Program-made: the position numbers and the translations under genes
In this document: one piece after another, positions 36,390 to 45,594 of the stretch
Layout of the letters: each line of letters opens with the position of its first letter
Numbering within the stretch: position 1 is the first letter of the stretch
The notes under the pieces: model-generated
Databases searched by the model: none
Told to the model about the DNA's origin: nothing
What the model saw: only the letters and a program-made list of their open reading frames with translations
Source: Bradyrhizobium sp. ISRA464
GTDB lineage: Bacteria; Pseudomonadota; Alphaproteobacteria; Rhizobiales; Xanthobacteraceae
NCBI RefSeq assembly: GCF_029910095.1
Contig: NZ_CP094526.1
Coordinates: 6,634,001-6,698,000 of the forward strand
Direction of reading: 5' to 3'
DNA: 64,000 nucleotides

Positions 36390-39188
36390 CTATCTACATC
36401 GATAGTATGTCGCATTACCTTTCGCGCTCGACCAGGACAGTGCTATCCCGGAGACGGCAAAATTTATTGTGGCTGGCCACCTGTCCGCTCCAACCTGACA
36501 ATGGCCTCTTACCGTCCAGCCAGATCGGCTGGGAAGGAAGGCCTCGAACGTGCACACGCCTCCGTCCGTCCGGGCCTCTTGGACCGAGATCGTGAGCTGG
36601 GTGCCTTGCGCGCAACTCGGATCAGTGGCCCAGCCCCCAAGAAACGAACGATTGCGAGCAATTGCCCGAGGTGACTGCAATGCCTGAGTGGTCGCCAAGT
36701 CCAAACGTGTGTCAGGCGGCAAGTGATTGACGACCTTGAATTCCCGCAGCCCGCTGAGCGCCGCAGCACTCCAGGAAGGCTCAACGGACGCTGCAAATCC
36801 CAGATCTTTCAGCCGGCTCAGCCCAGGATCGGGCGCCGCTGCGTTTGGTGTCAGTTGGGCAACGCTTGGCCTAGGATCAGCCGGCGGCTGCGGCGGAGGC
36901 CTGATCTCACGCGGCGGATCGAGGGGCGGCAGGACTGGCGGAGCAATTGCCGCCGCTGCGACGCTCTTCTGCAGATCCTGCGTGGGGCTCTCAGCTCGCG
37001 GCGCAATCAATGGGACTGAATTCCAAGCCTGCGGCGACGCTGTAGGTTGCGACGTCGTCCGGCTGGGCAAGGTCACATTTGGCGGATTGCTGCTTGGTGC
37101 AGCCGCAACATTCGGCGCAATTGTCGCCGATCGAGACGAGGTTGGCGCCGAGGACGTCGTAGTCGCACGAGGGCCGCTGCTATTCGCGCCAGCGACAATG
37201 AACGCCGCAGAACACGCGACCCCAAACACCCAACGTCGAGCTACGACATCACCGAACACTCGCACTTTTTCATCAGCTTCGGCTTGCTTGAACTCAACCC
37301 AGATCGCTCGTGCTCGATTGGTGAGGTCGGTACGCGAACGCTGAATTTCGGCGGCAGTCGTCCTGATCGCAATCAAGTCAGCCTTCAAGGCGGTCTCGAG
37401 AGCAAGACGCCGCTGAGCGATATCGGACTTCACTCGGCCAATATCATTGGGATTGATCGGCTGACTGGGGTCGAAGACAAAACGTCTTTCAAGGCCTGCA
37501 CGCCATGACAAGAGGAGCGAGGCCGTTGCAGGTCCGAAGCCCGGAATTTGCTCGATGCTCTGTCTTGAAATATCCGCGGCGGTATCAATTCCATGCGACC
37601 GCAAGGTCGCCTTTCTTGCGCTGCCGACGTTCTTGATTTTCGCATTTACAAGGCTAAACCGATCAAGAAAATGCTTGAGCTGCATTTCGCGCTGCCGGCG
37701 AGACAGATCCGCCAGGCGCCGCGACTCTTCGTTTGGAAGATCGTTATACTCGCGAATTCTCAGCTCGGATTGACGTCTTGCTTCGGCAAAACGGGATGCG
37801 TCTCCTTCAGTCCTGTACCGCTGTTCGACTTGATCCCACGCCTGTTTGAGCTGATACGAGCGCGGGCCGTTGGCGTGCGGCTTCTTCGGGTTTCGAAGAG
37901 CGAAGTATGCGGACGCGCCGAGAGCCACGAGCCCGATCAAAGGTGGAACAAACCCCAGCCCGAGGAGAATAGCCGCCGCAATGCCACCAACGGTCGACAA
38001 TAAAAACTGTCCAGCAGAACTATCAAGCGAGCCCTTGTTCTGAGCGCTCGGCACGCTCTGAACCGTCGGCATTGCCGAAGACAATGCTGGCGCGCTTCCC
38101 GGATCGGTCACCCCGCGTATCGCGTTGATGAGTTGACCCAGGTTCGGGGGAGTTGTCGTATTGATGATCAGCGGGGATGGAAATGCAACAAAACCGGGAA
38201 TGGCCTTTTCGAGCCTGCACCAAGGGCAATCCGGTGCGGACGAGAAGTAGTAGTGCCCCGCCGTCGCAGTGCACTTAACTAGCTGCGACTCCGCTTGCTG
38301 CAAGAGTGATATCCAATCGGCGGGCTTAGGACGCCCACCGCTCGCTCCACTTGGACCAAAGCAGGCCTCAAAAGCGCTGGCCATCTCTCTTGGCACATAG
38401 GCAAGCGTCGGAGCAAAGGGTGGCGGTTCGGTTTGGGTGCGCGAGGTGTCCACCGAATACGCAAAGCGATACTCGGCGATCGCCCGCTCCTCGGGCATAT
38501 CGCCTCGACCGCGGTATCGCCCCGCGAATGGATGGCGGCCCAAAAACAGCAAGCTGAAGATTGCAACGCCCAATCCAAATGCGTCGTGGTTCGGCGTTCG
38601 AAGAATATTCTCGAGCGACCTGCCTTGCAGTTCTGGCGGCGTATAATCAGGCACCCCGACTGCGCAGTAGAACGTTTTGCCATCCTTGGAAAACTGAAAA
38701 GAATCGCAATCAATCAGGGTCGCCGTGGCGTCGGCTCCAACCAAGATGCCGGAGTGATTCAGATCCCCTATGACGCAGCCGGTGGCATGCACGGCGGCAA
38801 CTGCTTTTGCAATATTCAAAGAGGTTCGAAGCAACAGCCTATAGTCTGCGTTCGGAAATTCATTCCGCCGGCTCGCCGGAGAGTACAGCTCATGAACCGG
38901 CTTCTGCTTTCCAATGCGCCGCATTGTGAAGCCGGCAAATGTACCGGCTCCTTCATACAATGGTGCAATAGGGAATGCCGCGTTGGACACCTTTGCCTGC
39001 AACCCGCTGGCGACCATAGCCGGAATCTTTTGCTGCCGCTCCCGGGCTTTATCAGGATGGTAGATCTTCGCGACGAGATCTGGCTGGCCGACGATCTCGA
39101 AGACAGCCCCTTCCCCGCCGCGCCCCAACAGCTTGCCGAGTTGGACCGCCTTCCCCTGCTGATCAAAGATGCTCTTGAGACGCGACAT
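36390..39188 (-). CDS. Membrane protein kinase with zinc and helix-hairpin-helix regions (YegI/TerY-P type)
   Basis: A 932-residue multidomain protein. The kinase domain (1-295) has the glycine loop GRGGEGAVF, lysine K41 (LVAKIYHP), the catalytic-loop form VIGDLNHSGILV (D142) and LIDCDSFQF in place of DFG, all as in the YegI-like family. A C-x5-H-x8-C-x2-C cluster follows (306-324). Two packed membrane helices span about 394-431. A coiled region leads into a helix-hairpin-helix (IKNVGSARKATLRSHGI and QIPGFGPATASLLLSW, 516-563). A third helix (652-668) leads to a proline-rich segment, a peptidoglycan-binding-like stretch (about 805-850) and a cysteine-containing C-terminal domain that looks extracytoplasmic. 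The ATG at 39188 is used; ATG 39227 is possible. It overlaps the phosphatase gene. Confidence 0.85.
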   Translation of the reverse strand: MSRLKSIFDQQGKAVQLGKLLGRGGEGAVFEIVGQPDLVAKIYHPDKARERQQKIPAMVASGLQAKVSNAAFPIAPLYEGAGTFAGFTMRRIGKQKPVHELYSPASRRNEFPNADYRLLLRTSLNIAKAVAAVHATGCVIGDLNHSGILVGADATATLIDCDSFQFSKDGKTFYCAVGVPDYTPPELQGRSLENILRTPNHDAFGLGVAIFSLLFLGRHPFAGRYRGRGDMPEERAIAEYRFAYSVDTSRTQTEPPPFAPTLAYVPREMASAFEACFGPSGASGGRPKPADWISLLQQAESQLVKCTATAGHYYFSSAPDCPWCRLEKAIPGFVAFPSPLIINTTTPPNLGQLINAIRGVTDPGSAPALSSAMPTVQSVPSAQNKGSLDSSAGQFLLSTVGGIAAAILLGLGFVPPLIGLVALGASAYFALRNPKKPHANGPRSYQLKQAWDQVEQRYRTEGDASRFAEARRQSELRIREYNDLPNEESRRLADLSRRQREMQLKHFLDRFSLVNAKIKNVGSARKATLRSHGIDTAADISRQSIEQIPGFGPATASLLLSWRAGLERRFVFDPSQPINPNDIGRVKSDIAQRRLALETALKADLIAIRTTAAEIQRSRTDLTNRARAIWVEFKQAEADEKVRVFGDVVARRWVFGVACSAAFIVAGANSSGPRATTTSSAPTSSRSATIAPNVAAAPSSNPPNVTLPSRTTSQPTASPQAWNSVPLIAPRAESPTQDLQKSVAAAAIAPPVLPPLDPPREIRPPPQPPADPRPSVAQLTPNAAAPDPGLSRLKDLGFAASVEPSWSAAALSGLREFKVVNHLPPDTRLDLATTQALQSPRAIARNRSFLGGWATDPSCAQGTQLTISVQEARTDGGVCTFEAFLPSRSGWTVRGHCQVGADRWPATINFAVSGIALSWSSAKGNATYYRCR

Positions 39189-39963
39189 GGCGGATTCGAC
39201 GTATGAGCAACAGGGTTTTGTCATCATCAGTCCTGTCGCACACCGACGGACTGCTCAAATAGCTGCATAAGTGCCGCGACAGCTTGCGGTTTTTCGCAAT
39301 CCCGTCGGACCTGAAGCCGGAAAACATCTGGTTGAAGAACGGAGGGAATGCGCTGCGCGTCGCAAAATTCAGAACGAGATGCTCGATGCCGTCGGTAAAC
39401 ACGGCCAGCTCGGATACACCACCTTCAATCTCATTCAACTGAAACGAAGGCTCAGGATCGTCCGTTACAAAGTAGGTGGTCGATGCATATTCTCCATGTG
39501 ACGGCCAGCTACCAACAGCCCAATCTTCCGAATTGATCGTGCGATAGACGGCGGCCCCGTCGCCGACATGCAGAATTTTTGATCTTTCATCGCCGATAAT
39601 GCAGCCGACTAACGTCGCTGCAAAGTCGCGCGGCGTAAGCTCCGCAGACCTTGAGCTGATCTCAATCCGTCCGCGCATGTCGTCGAGCCAGTCGCTTGCA
39701 ATCTCCCGCGAAAGGCCAGCTAACGTTCCTCCGCTCTGAAGATAGCTCCTCGCGCTTCGGCAAAAGGCACGGACGATGATGCGAGACCCTATAGCGGATT
39801 TCTGGGCGGATCCCGCGCCATCAGAGCAGACCGCGACGAGCGCGGACTCATTCTTGCCTTCAACAAATATACACGCGCCCGCGTCGTCGCAGCCCCGGTT
39901 AACTCGAAGATGCGACGTACCGGTTGCGCTCGCTGAAACCCATTCCCAAGCGGGTCTGGTCAT
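39163..39963 (-). CDS. PP2C-family serine/threonine phosphatase (YegK/TerY-P type)
   Basis: A 266-residue PP2C-like phosphatase that would reverse the action of the kinase encoded next. Metal-binding motifs are NRGCDDAGA (D26/D27), VCSDGAGSA (D48), [10 protein letters not shown] and [10 protein letters not shown], and [11 protein letters not shown] closes the metal site. The start ATG (39963-39961) overlaps the vWA stop as ATGA. The end overlaps the kinase start by about 26 bases, so the three proteins are made together. Members of the triad class lack the classic long PP2C flap and act on partner proteins. No signal peptide is present; it should be cytoplasmic. Confidence 0.88.
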   Translation of the reverse strand: MTRPAWEWVSASATGTSHLRVNRGCDDAGACIFVEGKNESALVAVCSDGAGSAQKSAIGSRIIVRAFCRSARSYLQSGGTLAGLSREIASDWLDDMRGRIEISSRSAELTPRDFAATLVGCIIGDERSKILHVGDGAAVYRTINSEDWAVGSWPSHGEYASTTYFVTDDPEPSFQLNEIEGGVSELAVFTDGIEHLVLNFATRSAFPPFFNQMFSGFRSDGIAKNRKLSRHLCSYLSSPSVCDRTDDDKTLLLIRRIRHVASQEHL

Positions 39964-40643
39964 CCCGCCGTGGCCCACCCATCAGGAGCCGTGGGATTCT
40001 GAAGCGGCACTTGATCCCCTGGATTCGACTTCGAGACGGATGAAAGCGAGGCAGAAAGCCACTGGAAGAATTCCTTGAACTGAAGTCCTTTCAGCTTCAA
40101 AGGCTCGCGAACCGCAATCGTACGCAAAGTACCGAAGTCGGCACCCTCTACGCCCACGGCATAGAACATGAAGGATTTCGCCGCCTCTCCTTCGTGGACG
40201 AGTTGGGTGGCGCGACTTACGGAATCTGTCGGGGTGCCATCGGTGATCAAGAACAACCAAGGGCGATAGTGCTTGATGCCGGCCGACCGGTATGTAGCCT
40301 TCCTGTCGCGCAGCATGTCGAGCGCTCGCTCGATAGCTTCTCCCATTGGAGTGGCGCCTGCACTTTCGATCCGCGGCGGATAAAAATTATGAACGGTCGC
40401 GAAATCGGATTGAACTTGAACGGGCCCGAAGGTGATGACCGCCACCTCAACTCTCTTGGCGGCCAGACTATCCGTGGACAGTTCGTCGCGAAATGCCTGC
40501 AGACCGTCGTTGAGTTGCTGGATGGGAGCACCGCTCATCGAACCAGAATTGTCGAGAACGAGAATAACAGGGCACCGATTTTCAGGATTCTCTACGAATT
40601 CCGCTGCACTGAACGGCTGTTGCGCAAAATCGGCTTCTGACAT
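39960..40643 (-). CDS. vWA domain protein (TerY/YegL-like)
   Basis: A 227-residue von Willebrand A domain protein. The MIDAS motif is [10 protein letters not shown] (D31, S33, S35), followed by the threonine in [13 protein letters not shown] and the aspartate in [12 protein letters not shown]. Together they bind a divalent metal. In the TerY-P triad, TerY/YegL-type vWA proteins are encoded with a PP2C phosphatase and a kinase and probably form a metal-dependent, phosphorylation-controlled complex. It is the first gene of the operon and overlaps the phosphatase gene by four bases. The ATG at 40643 begins [13 protein letters not shown]. No tellurite-resistance terB/C/D/E gene is in this window. 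Confidence 0.9.
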   Translation of the reverse strand: MSEADFAQQPFSAAEFVENPENRCPVILVLDNSGSMSGAPIQQLNDGLQAFRDELSTDSLAAKRVEVAVITFGPVQVQSDFATVHNFYPPRIESAGATPMGEAIERALDMLRDRKATYRSAGIKHYRPWLFLITDGTPTDSVSRATQLVHEGEAAKSFMFYAVGVEGADFGTLRTIAVREPLKLKGLQFKEFFQWLSASLSSVSKSNPGDQVPLQNPTAPDGWATAG

Positions 40644-40792
40644 ACCAGGCCCCCTAAAGAATTCAACAAAACAAGGGATTTCTATACAATGGGCCGGGCT
40701 TTACAACTAAAAGAAGTATCCGACCCCATCGTTTTCGACTAAATGAGGATGCCGCATTTGAGCGACCGCCATCGAGCTTTGTCAGCTCGCGT

Positions 40793-40996
40793 CTAAAGCT
40801 TTCGCCATTTATCCCTTCCAGGACCAATGTCACGCACCCGCTCGACGTGAATCGTTGCGTTGGGATCCAAGGCCTTGGCTTTGTCTATGGCCTCAGCTTG
40901 AGTGTTAGTTGTTGCGCTCGCCCGATCCGCGTTTGGCCGCAACACGTTGTAGCGACCGTCCTCACGCTGTTCGATAAAGAATTCATTCTTGGCCAT
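40793..40996 (-). CDS. DUF2188-like small protein
   Basis: A 67-residue protein with the DUF2188 pattern: a strand region (FFIEQREDGRYNVLRPNADR), a threonine-rich turn and the T-Q-A-E-A-I-D-K-A helix, then a short strand (ATIHVERV). The ATG at 40996 is chosen over a frame start at 41017 because GAGGGAAAAC precedes it. Function unknown. It lies 149 bases upstream of the vWA operon on the same strand and could be co-transcribed. Confidence 0.65.
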   Translation of the reverse strand: MAKNEFFIEQREDGRYNVLRPNADRASATTNTQAEAIDKAKALDPNATIHVERVRDIGPGRDKWRKL

Positions 40997-41202
40997 GTTT
41001 TCCCTCAGAATCGGCAATAGTTTGTGTCAGCAGTGGGCACACAGATAAGCGGCCGTCGTTGAACTACAAGCCGCCCGCACAGGTAGTACTCCAATTTTTA
41101 ATGGCTGCCAGCCCTTCCAAGGTTGGACGACGAAGGGAGGATGCAGAATCTTGAAACGTTGTCAGCCAGCACCGGCGCCGACGGCCTCTTGCAGTCGTCG
41201 AG

Positions 41203-41486
41203 CTGGGACCGCGAACGGCAAAGGCGATGCTCCCGTTGCGGATCGGCCGCCGTCCAATGTCGTCAATTCGATCAAGAGCGGCAATCGTCCGCACCTGATG
41301 TAGAAGTCCGTCAAAAATACTCGAGCCGCTTATCGATGCCTTCCGCAAAACAAGGTGCTGCTGGTACTCGACCCGTTCTGCGGATCGGGCTCAACGCCGG
41401 TCGCCGCAAGCGCCAGGGGTGGCTACGTGGACCGTGAGGCGGAGAGCCGGCACTTCGACACCGGCCAGCTTCGGCTGCACTCGTGA
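41203..41486 (+). pseudogene. Decayed DNA methyltransferase (N4/N6 type, C-terminal part)
   Basis: The plus strand spells the C-terminal block of DNA methyltransferases in shifting frames. One frame gives VVNSIKSGNRPHLM, an in-frame stop and KSV, where the family has SGNRxHPTQKPV. A second gives KILEPLIDAFRK, and a third gives LVLDPFCGSGSTPVAAS, the SAM-binding FxGxG motif, then GGYVD, ESRHFDTGQLRL and a stop at 41484. Motif order and spacing match alpha/beta-type methylases, so the identity is convincing although no single frame is long. The 5' part with the target-recognition and DPPY regions is missing or unrecognisable. It may be the lost partner of a modification-dependent or restriction system. 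Confidence 0.75.
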
Positions 41487-41705
41487 GTTTCGGGGGGCGA
41501 TAACTTCCGGTCAGGATGCACAGCGCTGGGCGTCTGGCCCCGCGCGGTGTGGAAGTGTACGGCCCGTACTCAAATGCGGCCGTCACCGACGTCGATCGGC
41601 CTAGGCAGCGTTTAGATGTGGGTTGTAGCGCCCCGGTCGCGCAATCTCGCTTGCAGTCCCTGAAAAGGCCGCTTAACGTTCCGGATCATTTTTCGAGCAT
41701 CAATT

Positions 41706-41930
41706 ATGTTGCGCCTTGTTTCCATACTCATAGCCACATTGATCGGCGGTGCAGCCATGGCAGGAACGGATTCACCCCCTCCATCATCTCCGGGACCGAC
41801 GACCAAACAGCACGACTCGGGTCCAAAACCGCAGAAGGCTCCCTCGCCCAAACAGCAATCCAGGGCGACTCCGTTGCCTGGAAAGCCTGGCTCGCCGACG
41901 ACCACACGAGTGCCGCTGAAGGACGAGTAG
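41706..41930 (+). CDS. Small exported proline-rich protein
   Basis: A 74-residue product with a signal peptide (MLRLVSILIATLIGGAAMAG) followed by a short, flexible tail rich in P, S, K and T (PPPSSPGPTTKQH). No domain is recognised. It ends two bases before the lipoprotein gene at 41933, so the two form a transcription unit. It may be a periplasmic spacer or partner of the lipoprotein. The coding call rests on the clear signal peptide and tight spacing. Confidence 0.6.
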   Translation: MLRLVSILIATLIGGAAMAGTDSPPPSSPGPTTKQHDSGPKPQKAPSPKQQSRATPLPGKPGSPTTTRVPLKDE

Positions 41931-41932
41931 CG

Positions 41933-43129
41933 ATGTCGATCCGTCGCTCTCGCGCGCTACTCGCCTTATGCGCCGCGCTGCTCGTTGCCTCCTGTGCGGC
42001 TGTCGATCAGTTCGGCTCTCGAATCGACGACGCCAACAAGAACTCCCAAGATGCGCTGAATACGGAAACCCTGCTGAACATTCTGCGTGCCAGCCGCATG
42101 CAGCCTCTCAATTTCGTTGCCATCACTCAGATCACCGGCGGTCAATCCGAGTCGCTCAATACCGGACTTCCAACCATCACCATCGGTCCGGAACAAACCG
42201 TCGCCCAGCATCAGTTCCAGGTGTCAAATTCGGTGACGAGCGGCGTCAGCAGCGGCTTCCAGTCCAATCCCCTGGTGTCGACGGCCTTTCAGACGGCAAT
42301 GCTCTCGCCGATCACGCCTCGCGAAGCTGCCCTGCTGTTGGCCGCCCATCCCCGCGAACCCGTATTCAACGCGATCCTCCGCCAAATCACGTTTCGTCAA
42401 ACGGCTTCCGGGCGCGTGTACACGTTCACTGGCGATACGATTAACGACACCGCTGACGATTGCCAGGCGCAGTACGACCAGGCACCGCCCGAGAAACTTA
42501 TCAACCTGGCCAGATCCTGCAACTATACGCTTTTCGTCAACTACCTCGCCGTGTTCGTACTGGCTGGACTGTCGGTGGAACTGCTTCCCGCACCACCGTC
42601 AAAGGCCGGCAAATCGGGGGGCAGCGGCTCCGGCGGCGGTGGGTCCGCCGACACCGGTTCAGACAAGAGCGCTCAATCCGTTGTGGGCCATATCTGCTTT
42701 AATCCGAGCCAGGCATCGGAGAACGTTCCCCAGCCAAGATGCGGCACCCTGAAGGCCGCCAAGGGGCAGCAACCGCCTCTCGTATTCCTCCCGGGATTTG
42801 GCGATGTAGAAGTTGAGTTCGGATTTCGGTCACCTATCGGTGCATTCAATCACTTCGGCGACCTCCTCCGTCAGCCGAAGTACAACATTGCCAACTATCA
42901 CACGAAGGAATCGACGCTCGTCATTCAACCGGGTGAGCCATATCTCAACATTACATATGGCGCCGGCAGAGGCTGCTTCTCGGGCGTCGCCTATGGCGGC
43001 GGCTTTTATTGCGTGCCTGCAGATTCGGCGCACACTGCGATGCTGTTTGATATCCTGATTCAGCTCCGCAATATGAGCATCCAGACGACCGATCTCAATT
43101 CAGCCTTTACGGTCAGGCTCACGAACTGA
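41933..43129 (+). CDS. Hypothetical lipoprotein
   Basis: A 398-residue protein with a lipoprotein signal: ALLALCAALLVASC, lipobox VASC with the cysteine near residue 20. The mature region begins helically (RIDDANKNSQDALNTETLLNIL) and carries a glycine/serine linker (KSGGSGSGGGGSADTGS, about 225-241), followed by a cysteine-containing C-terminal domain with many aromatic residues (YGAGRGCFSGVAYGGGFYC). I recognise no family. The ATG at 41933 follows AAGGACGAG. It is second in a plus-strand cassette: small exported protein, lipoprotein, SLATT-like 2TM protein, DUF2235 hydrolase. An anchoring or secretion-surface role is possible but not shown. Confidence 0.7.
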   Translation: MSIRRSRALLALCAALLVASCAAVDQFGSRIDDANKNSQDALNTETLLNILRASRMQPLNFVAITQITGGQSESLNTGLPTITIGPEQTVAQHQFQVSNSVTSGVSSGFQSNPLVSTAFQTAMLSPITPREAALLLAAHPREPVFNAILRQITFRQTASGRVYTFTGDTINDTADDCQAQYDQAPPEKLINLARSCNYTLFVNYLAVFVLAGLSVELLPAPPSKAGKSGGSGSGGGGSADTGSDKSAQSVVGHICFNPSQASENVPQPRCGTLKAAKGQQPPLVFLPGFGDVEVEFGFRSPIGAFNHFGDLLRQPKYNIANYHTKESTLVIQPGEPYLNITYGAGRGCFSGVAYGGGFYCVPADSAHTAMLFDILIQLRNMSIQTTDLNSAFTVRLTN

Positions 43130-43184
43130 AAATCGTCGGCGTATTTTAAGCTGCGCCGCTTTCCTCACCGAAGATAACGAGACA

Positions 43185-43868
43185 ATGACCACATCAGCTA
43201 CCGCAACAGTCAAGCCCGATGTCCTCGAACAGGCACTTGCAGATTTTAAGCGAAGCGTAGAGATCACCCGCGACGTCCGCTTCCAGGCGAATCTTCGATT
43301 GTCGGACCGACAGAGAGGATCGTCGTACATCGTCTCGCTTCTGTCGCTGTATGTCATCGTTCTCTCGATCATCCCGAACATCGTTGAGCTCAAGCAATTC
43401 CAGAGCCAAATTTTGCTAGGCTGCTCCATATTTCTGTCAGTCTTCGTGATCTTCACGAGCTTGATCGACGGCGCACAGAATTTCTTCCACCAGGGGGAAT
43501 TGCTTCATCAATGCGCCCGGAAAATCGCGACAGTACACCACGCGTTAAAGAATATCGACATCGCGGCAGATCCAACCGCGGCAAAAGGCCAGCTGGAGGC
43601 GCTCCAGAAGCGATACCAGGAAGCGCTCGACGAGTGCCCGATCAATCATGAGAACCTCGACTACTACAAAGAAGTGGCATCGAAACCTCACCTGTTCCCG
43701 AAGCAATACGCCACGAGGATTCCTCGTGCTCTAGTCTCCGGCGGTTACCGCGTTCTCTACCTCGCTCTCGGCAAGCTTTGGATGATGCCGCATTTGTTGG
43801 CCGTTCTCTCCATCTCGGCGGTCGTCTATTTCTCGATATTTTGTGATCCTCACCCGATCGGGAAGTAG
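43185..43868 (+). CDS. SLATT-like two-transmembrane protein
   Basis: A 227-residue protein with a helical cytoplasmic N-region (VLEQALADFKRSVEITRDV). A tight pair of membrane helices follows (SYIVSLLSLYVIVLSIIPNI and ILLGCSIFLSVFVIFTSLI, about 46-95), then a long helix starting NFFHQGELLHQCARKIATV. One more hydrophobic segment lies near the C-terminus (LLAVLSISAVVYFSIF). This order matches SLATT-type domains, predicted membrane-perturbing effectors in nucleotide-controlled conflict systems. No SMODS or other nucleotide cyclase is encoded in the window, so the trigger is unknown. It lies 55 bases after the lipoprotein gene. The family call is by pattern and needs profile confirmation. Confidence 0.6.
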   Translation: MTTSATATVKPDVLEQALADFKRSVEITRDVRFQANLRLSDRQRGSSYIVSLLSLYVIVLSIIPNIVELKQFQSQILLGCSIFLSVFVIFTSLIDGAQNFFHQGELLHQCARKIATVHHALKNIDIAADPTAAKGQLEALQKRYQEALDECPINHENLDYYKEVASKPHLFPKQYATRIPRALVSGGYRVLYLALGKLWMMPHLLAVLSISAVVYFSIFCDPHPIGK

Positions 43869-44000
43869 TCTGGTTCAACAGCTGTCTCGTTACACAGCAG
43901 CCCGCAAGCTACGAAACATGGGCGCAACTTGGTCTGAAGTGGTGGGCCAGCAGCGATGTCACACCGCGCGCGGTCTGACCTGAAAGCGGAGGATATGATG

Positions 44001-45146
44001 ATGAAGCGCATTATTGTCTGCTGTGATGGCACCTGGAATGCGGACGACACCCAGACCGACGACACGAACGTCGCGATTCTCGCGCGATCGATCCACGGCT
44101 CCCAGCAGACCGGTGGCACGCTGCAGATCGTCCTGTATTTGCGGGGGGTAGGAACGACAGGCCTAAAGCTCGAGAGCTGGATCGAAGGCGCCACCGGTGT
44201 CGGCGTCGATGACAACATCCGCTCCGCCTATCAATTCATCGCGCAGAACTATCTGCCTGGCGACGAGATCTATCTTTTCGGGTTCTCGCGCGGCGCGTTC
44301 ACCGCCCGCAGCCTTGCGGGCCTGATCACAGCTTGCGGCATTTTATTTCGCCAGTCGTTGGGCGCGCTGCCCGATGCCTGGAAATACTACCGCAGCCCTA
44401 AACCTCACTCGCCTAAGGCCTTCGCCGACGCATACAGGGTGAAATGTCACCTGGAGCCCAGCATCACCTTCCTCGGAGTCTGGGACACTGTGGGAAGCCT
44501 TGGCATACCGGGCAGCCTTCTGGCAGCCAGCAACAAGGAGAAGTTCGCGTTTCACGATACGACCCCGTCGCCGTTCGTGAAGCACGCCGTGCATGCTCTC
44601 GCCATCGATGAACACAGGCACGACTTTACGCCCACGTTCTGGACCGGCGACGTCCCCACAGGCGCCACGATTCAACAGGTCTGGTTTGCGGGTGCTCACT
44701 CCGACGTCGGCGGCGGCTACAACACCCGAACCCTTGCCGACATCCCGCTGGTTTGGATGGCCAAGCAGGCCGAAGGGATTGGCCTTGCCCTGGACTGGAC
44801 CTGCCTTCCCGACCCCACCATGCTCGACCCCACAGCGCCCTCACATGATTCCTCTTCGGGTTTGTTCGCACTGGACCGTTACCATCCGACCATCCGCGAT
44901 GTCGGAATGAAGAAGTGCCCGGTCAAGTTCAACGAAAGCCTCTATTGCGCTCTCGATGAAAACGGCAAACCGACCACCACCATCAATGAGGGCGTCCACC
45001 GCAGCGTTCTGGCCCGCTACTCGGGCTCCGCACAGATCTGTTCGGACGACGCCAAAGGCATTTGCGGTCAGGGGCCGTATAGGCCGGAAAATCTGGCGCC
45101 CTTGTTCAACGGCGGCACGTTCACCGGTCTGCCGATTGTCGACTGA
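44001..45146 (+). CDS. DUF2235 alpha/beta-hydrolase domain protein
   Basis: A 381-residue DUF2235 protein, the fold that includes T6SS phospholipase effectors (Tle1-like). It opens with MKRIIVCCDGTWNADD, the family hallmark. The nucleophile elbow is YLFGFSRGAFTARSLAG (G-x-S-x-G near residue 97). FLGVWDTVGSLGIPG supplies the aspartate region and VWFAGAHSDVGGGY the catalytic histidine. Three ATG codons in a row (43995, 43998, 44001) follow GCGGAGG; the last has the best spacing. No T6SS structural gene or signal peptide is present. It is the last gene of the lipoprotein cassette, and whether it is an effector, toxin or housekeeping lipase is open. Confidence 0.88.
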   Translation: MKRIIVCCDGTWNADDTQTDDTNVAILARSIHGSQQTGGTLQIVLYLRGVGTTGLKLESWIEGATGVGVDDNIRSAYQFIAQNYLPGDEIYLFGFSRGAFTARSLAGLITACGILFRQSLGALPDAWKYYRSPKPHSPKAFADAYRVKCHLEPSITFLGVWDTVGSLGIPGSLLAASNKEKFAFHDTTPSPFVKHAVHALAIDEHRHDFTPTFWTGDVPTGATIQQVWFAGAHSDVGGGYNTRTLADIPLVWMAKQAEGIGLALDWTCLPDPTMLDPTAPSHDSSSGLFALDRYHPTIRDVGMKKCPVKFNESLYCALDENGKPTTTINEGVHRSVLARYSGSAQICSDDAKGICGQGPYRPENLAPLFNGGTFTGLPIVD

Positions 45147-45594
45147 ATCTGGGATGAGAGCCTCGTTGCCGGTAGGCCTGCCGAGCGGCCATCAGTCATG
45201 GTGAGCTACGCCTGTATTGTCGTTGACCGTCTGACAATCCGGCCTGGACGTCTTGTCGGCCCGCGAAATCGCAGCGACGAGGATCATTGACGAGCATGTT
45301 GATGCCGACGGTTGCTGGTCAGCGAGCGCTCCTGCCGCGCACGCAATTGCACCCAGAAATGGAAATGGGTGCAACCCATGCGGCGGTCCGAGCGGCAGAT
45401 TTTGGTGTCGACGTTTGATTGGCTGAGGAGATACCCTGGAAGCCTATACGCTCGGTGGGCATCGCGAGCTGGCGCTCTGCGCCGCACGCCAAACAGCGCA
45501 AGCAAGCTTTGATCCGACGAACCAGATTGCGAACAACGCGGACGGTCCGCGCACCGGGCTCGAAAACCTCGCAACTCGCGCGACAAGTTCCCGC
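45147..45594. other. Gene-free spacer, possible remnant
   Basis: About 450 bases. On the minus strand near 45400-45500 the frame reads RCLACGAERQL, like the start of a small zinc-binding protein found in rhizobia, but it is not followed by a convincing domain. No terminator was seen. Confidence 0.3.
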
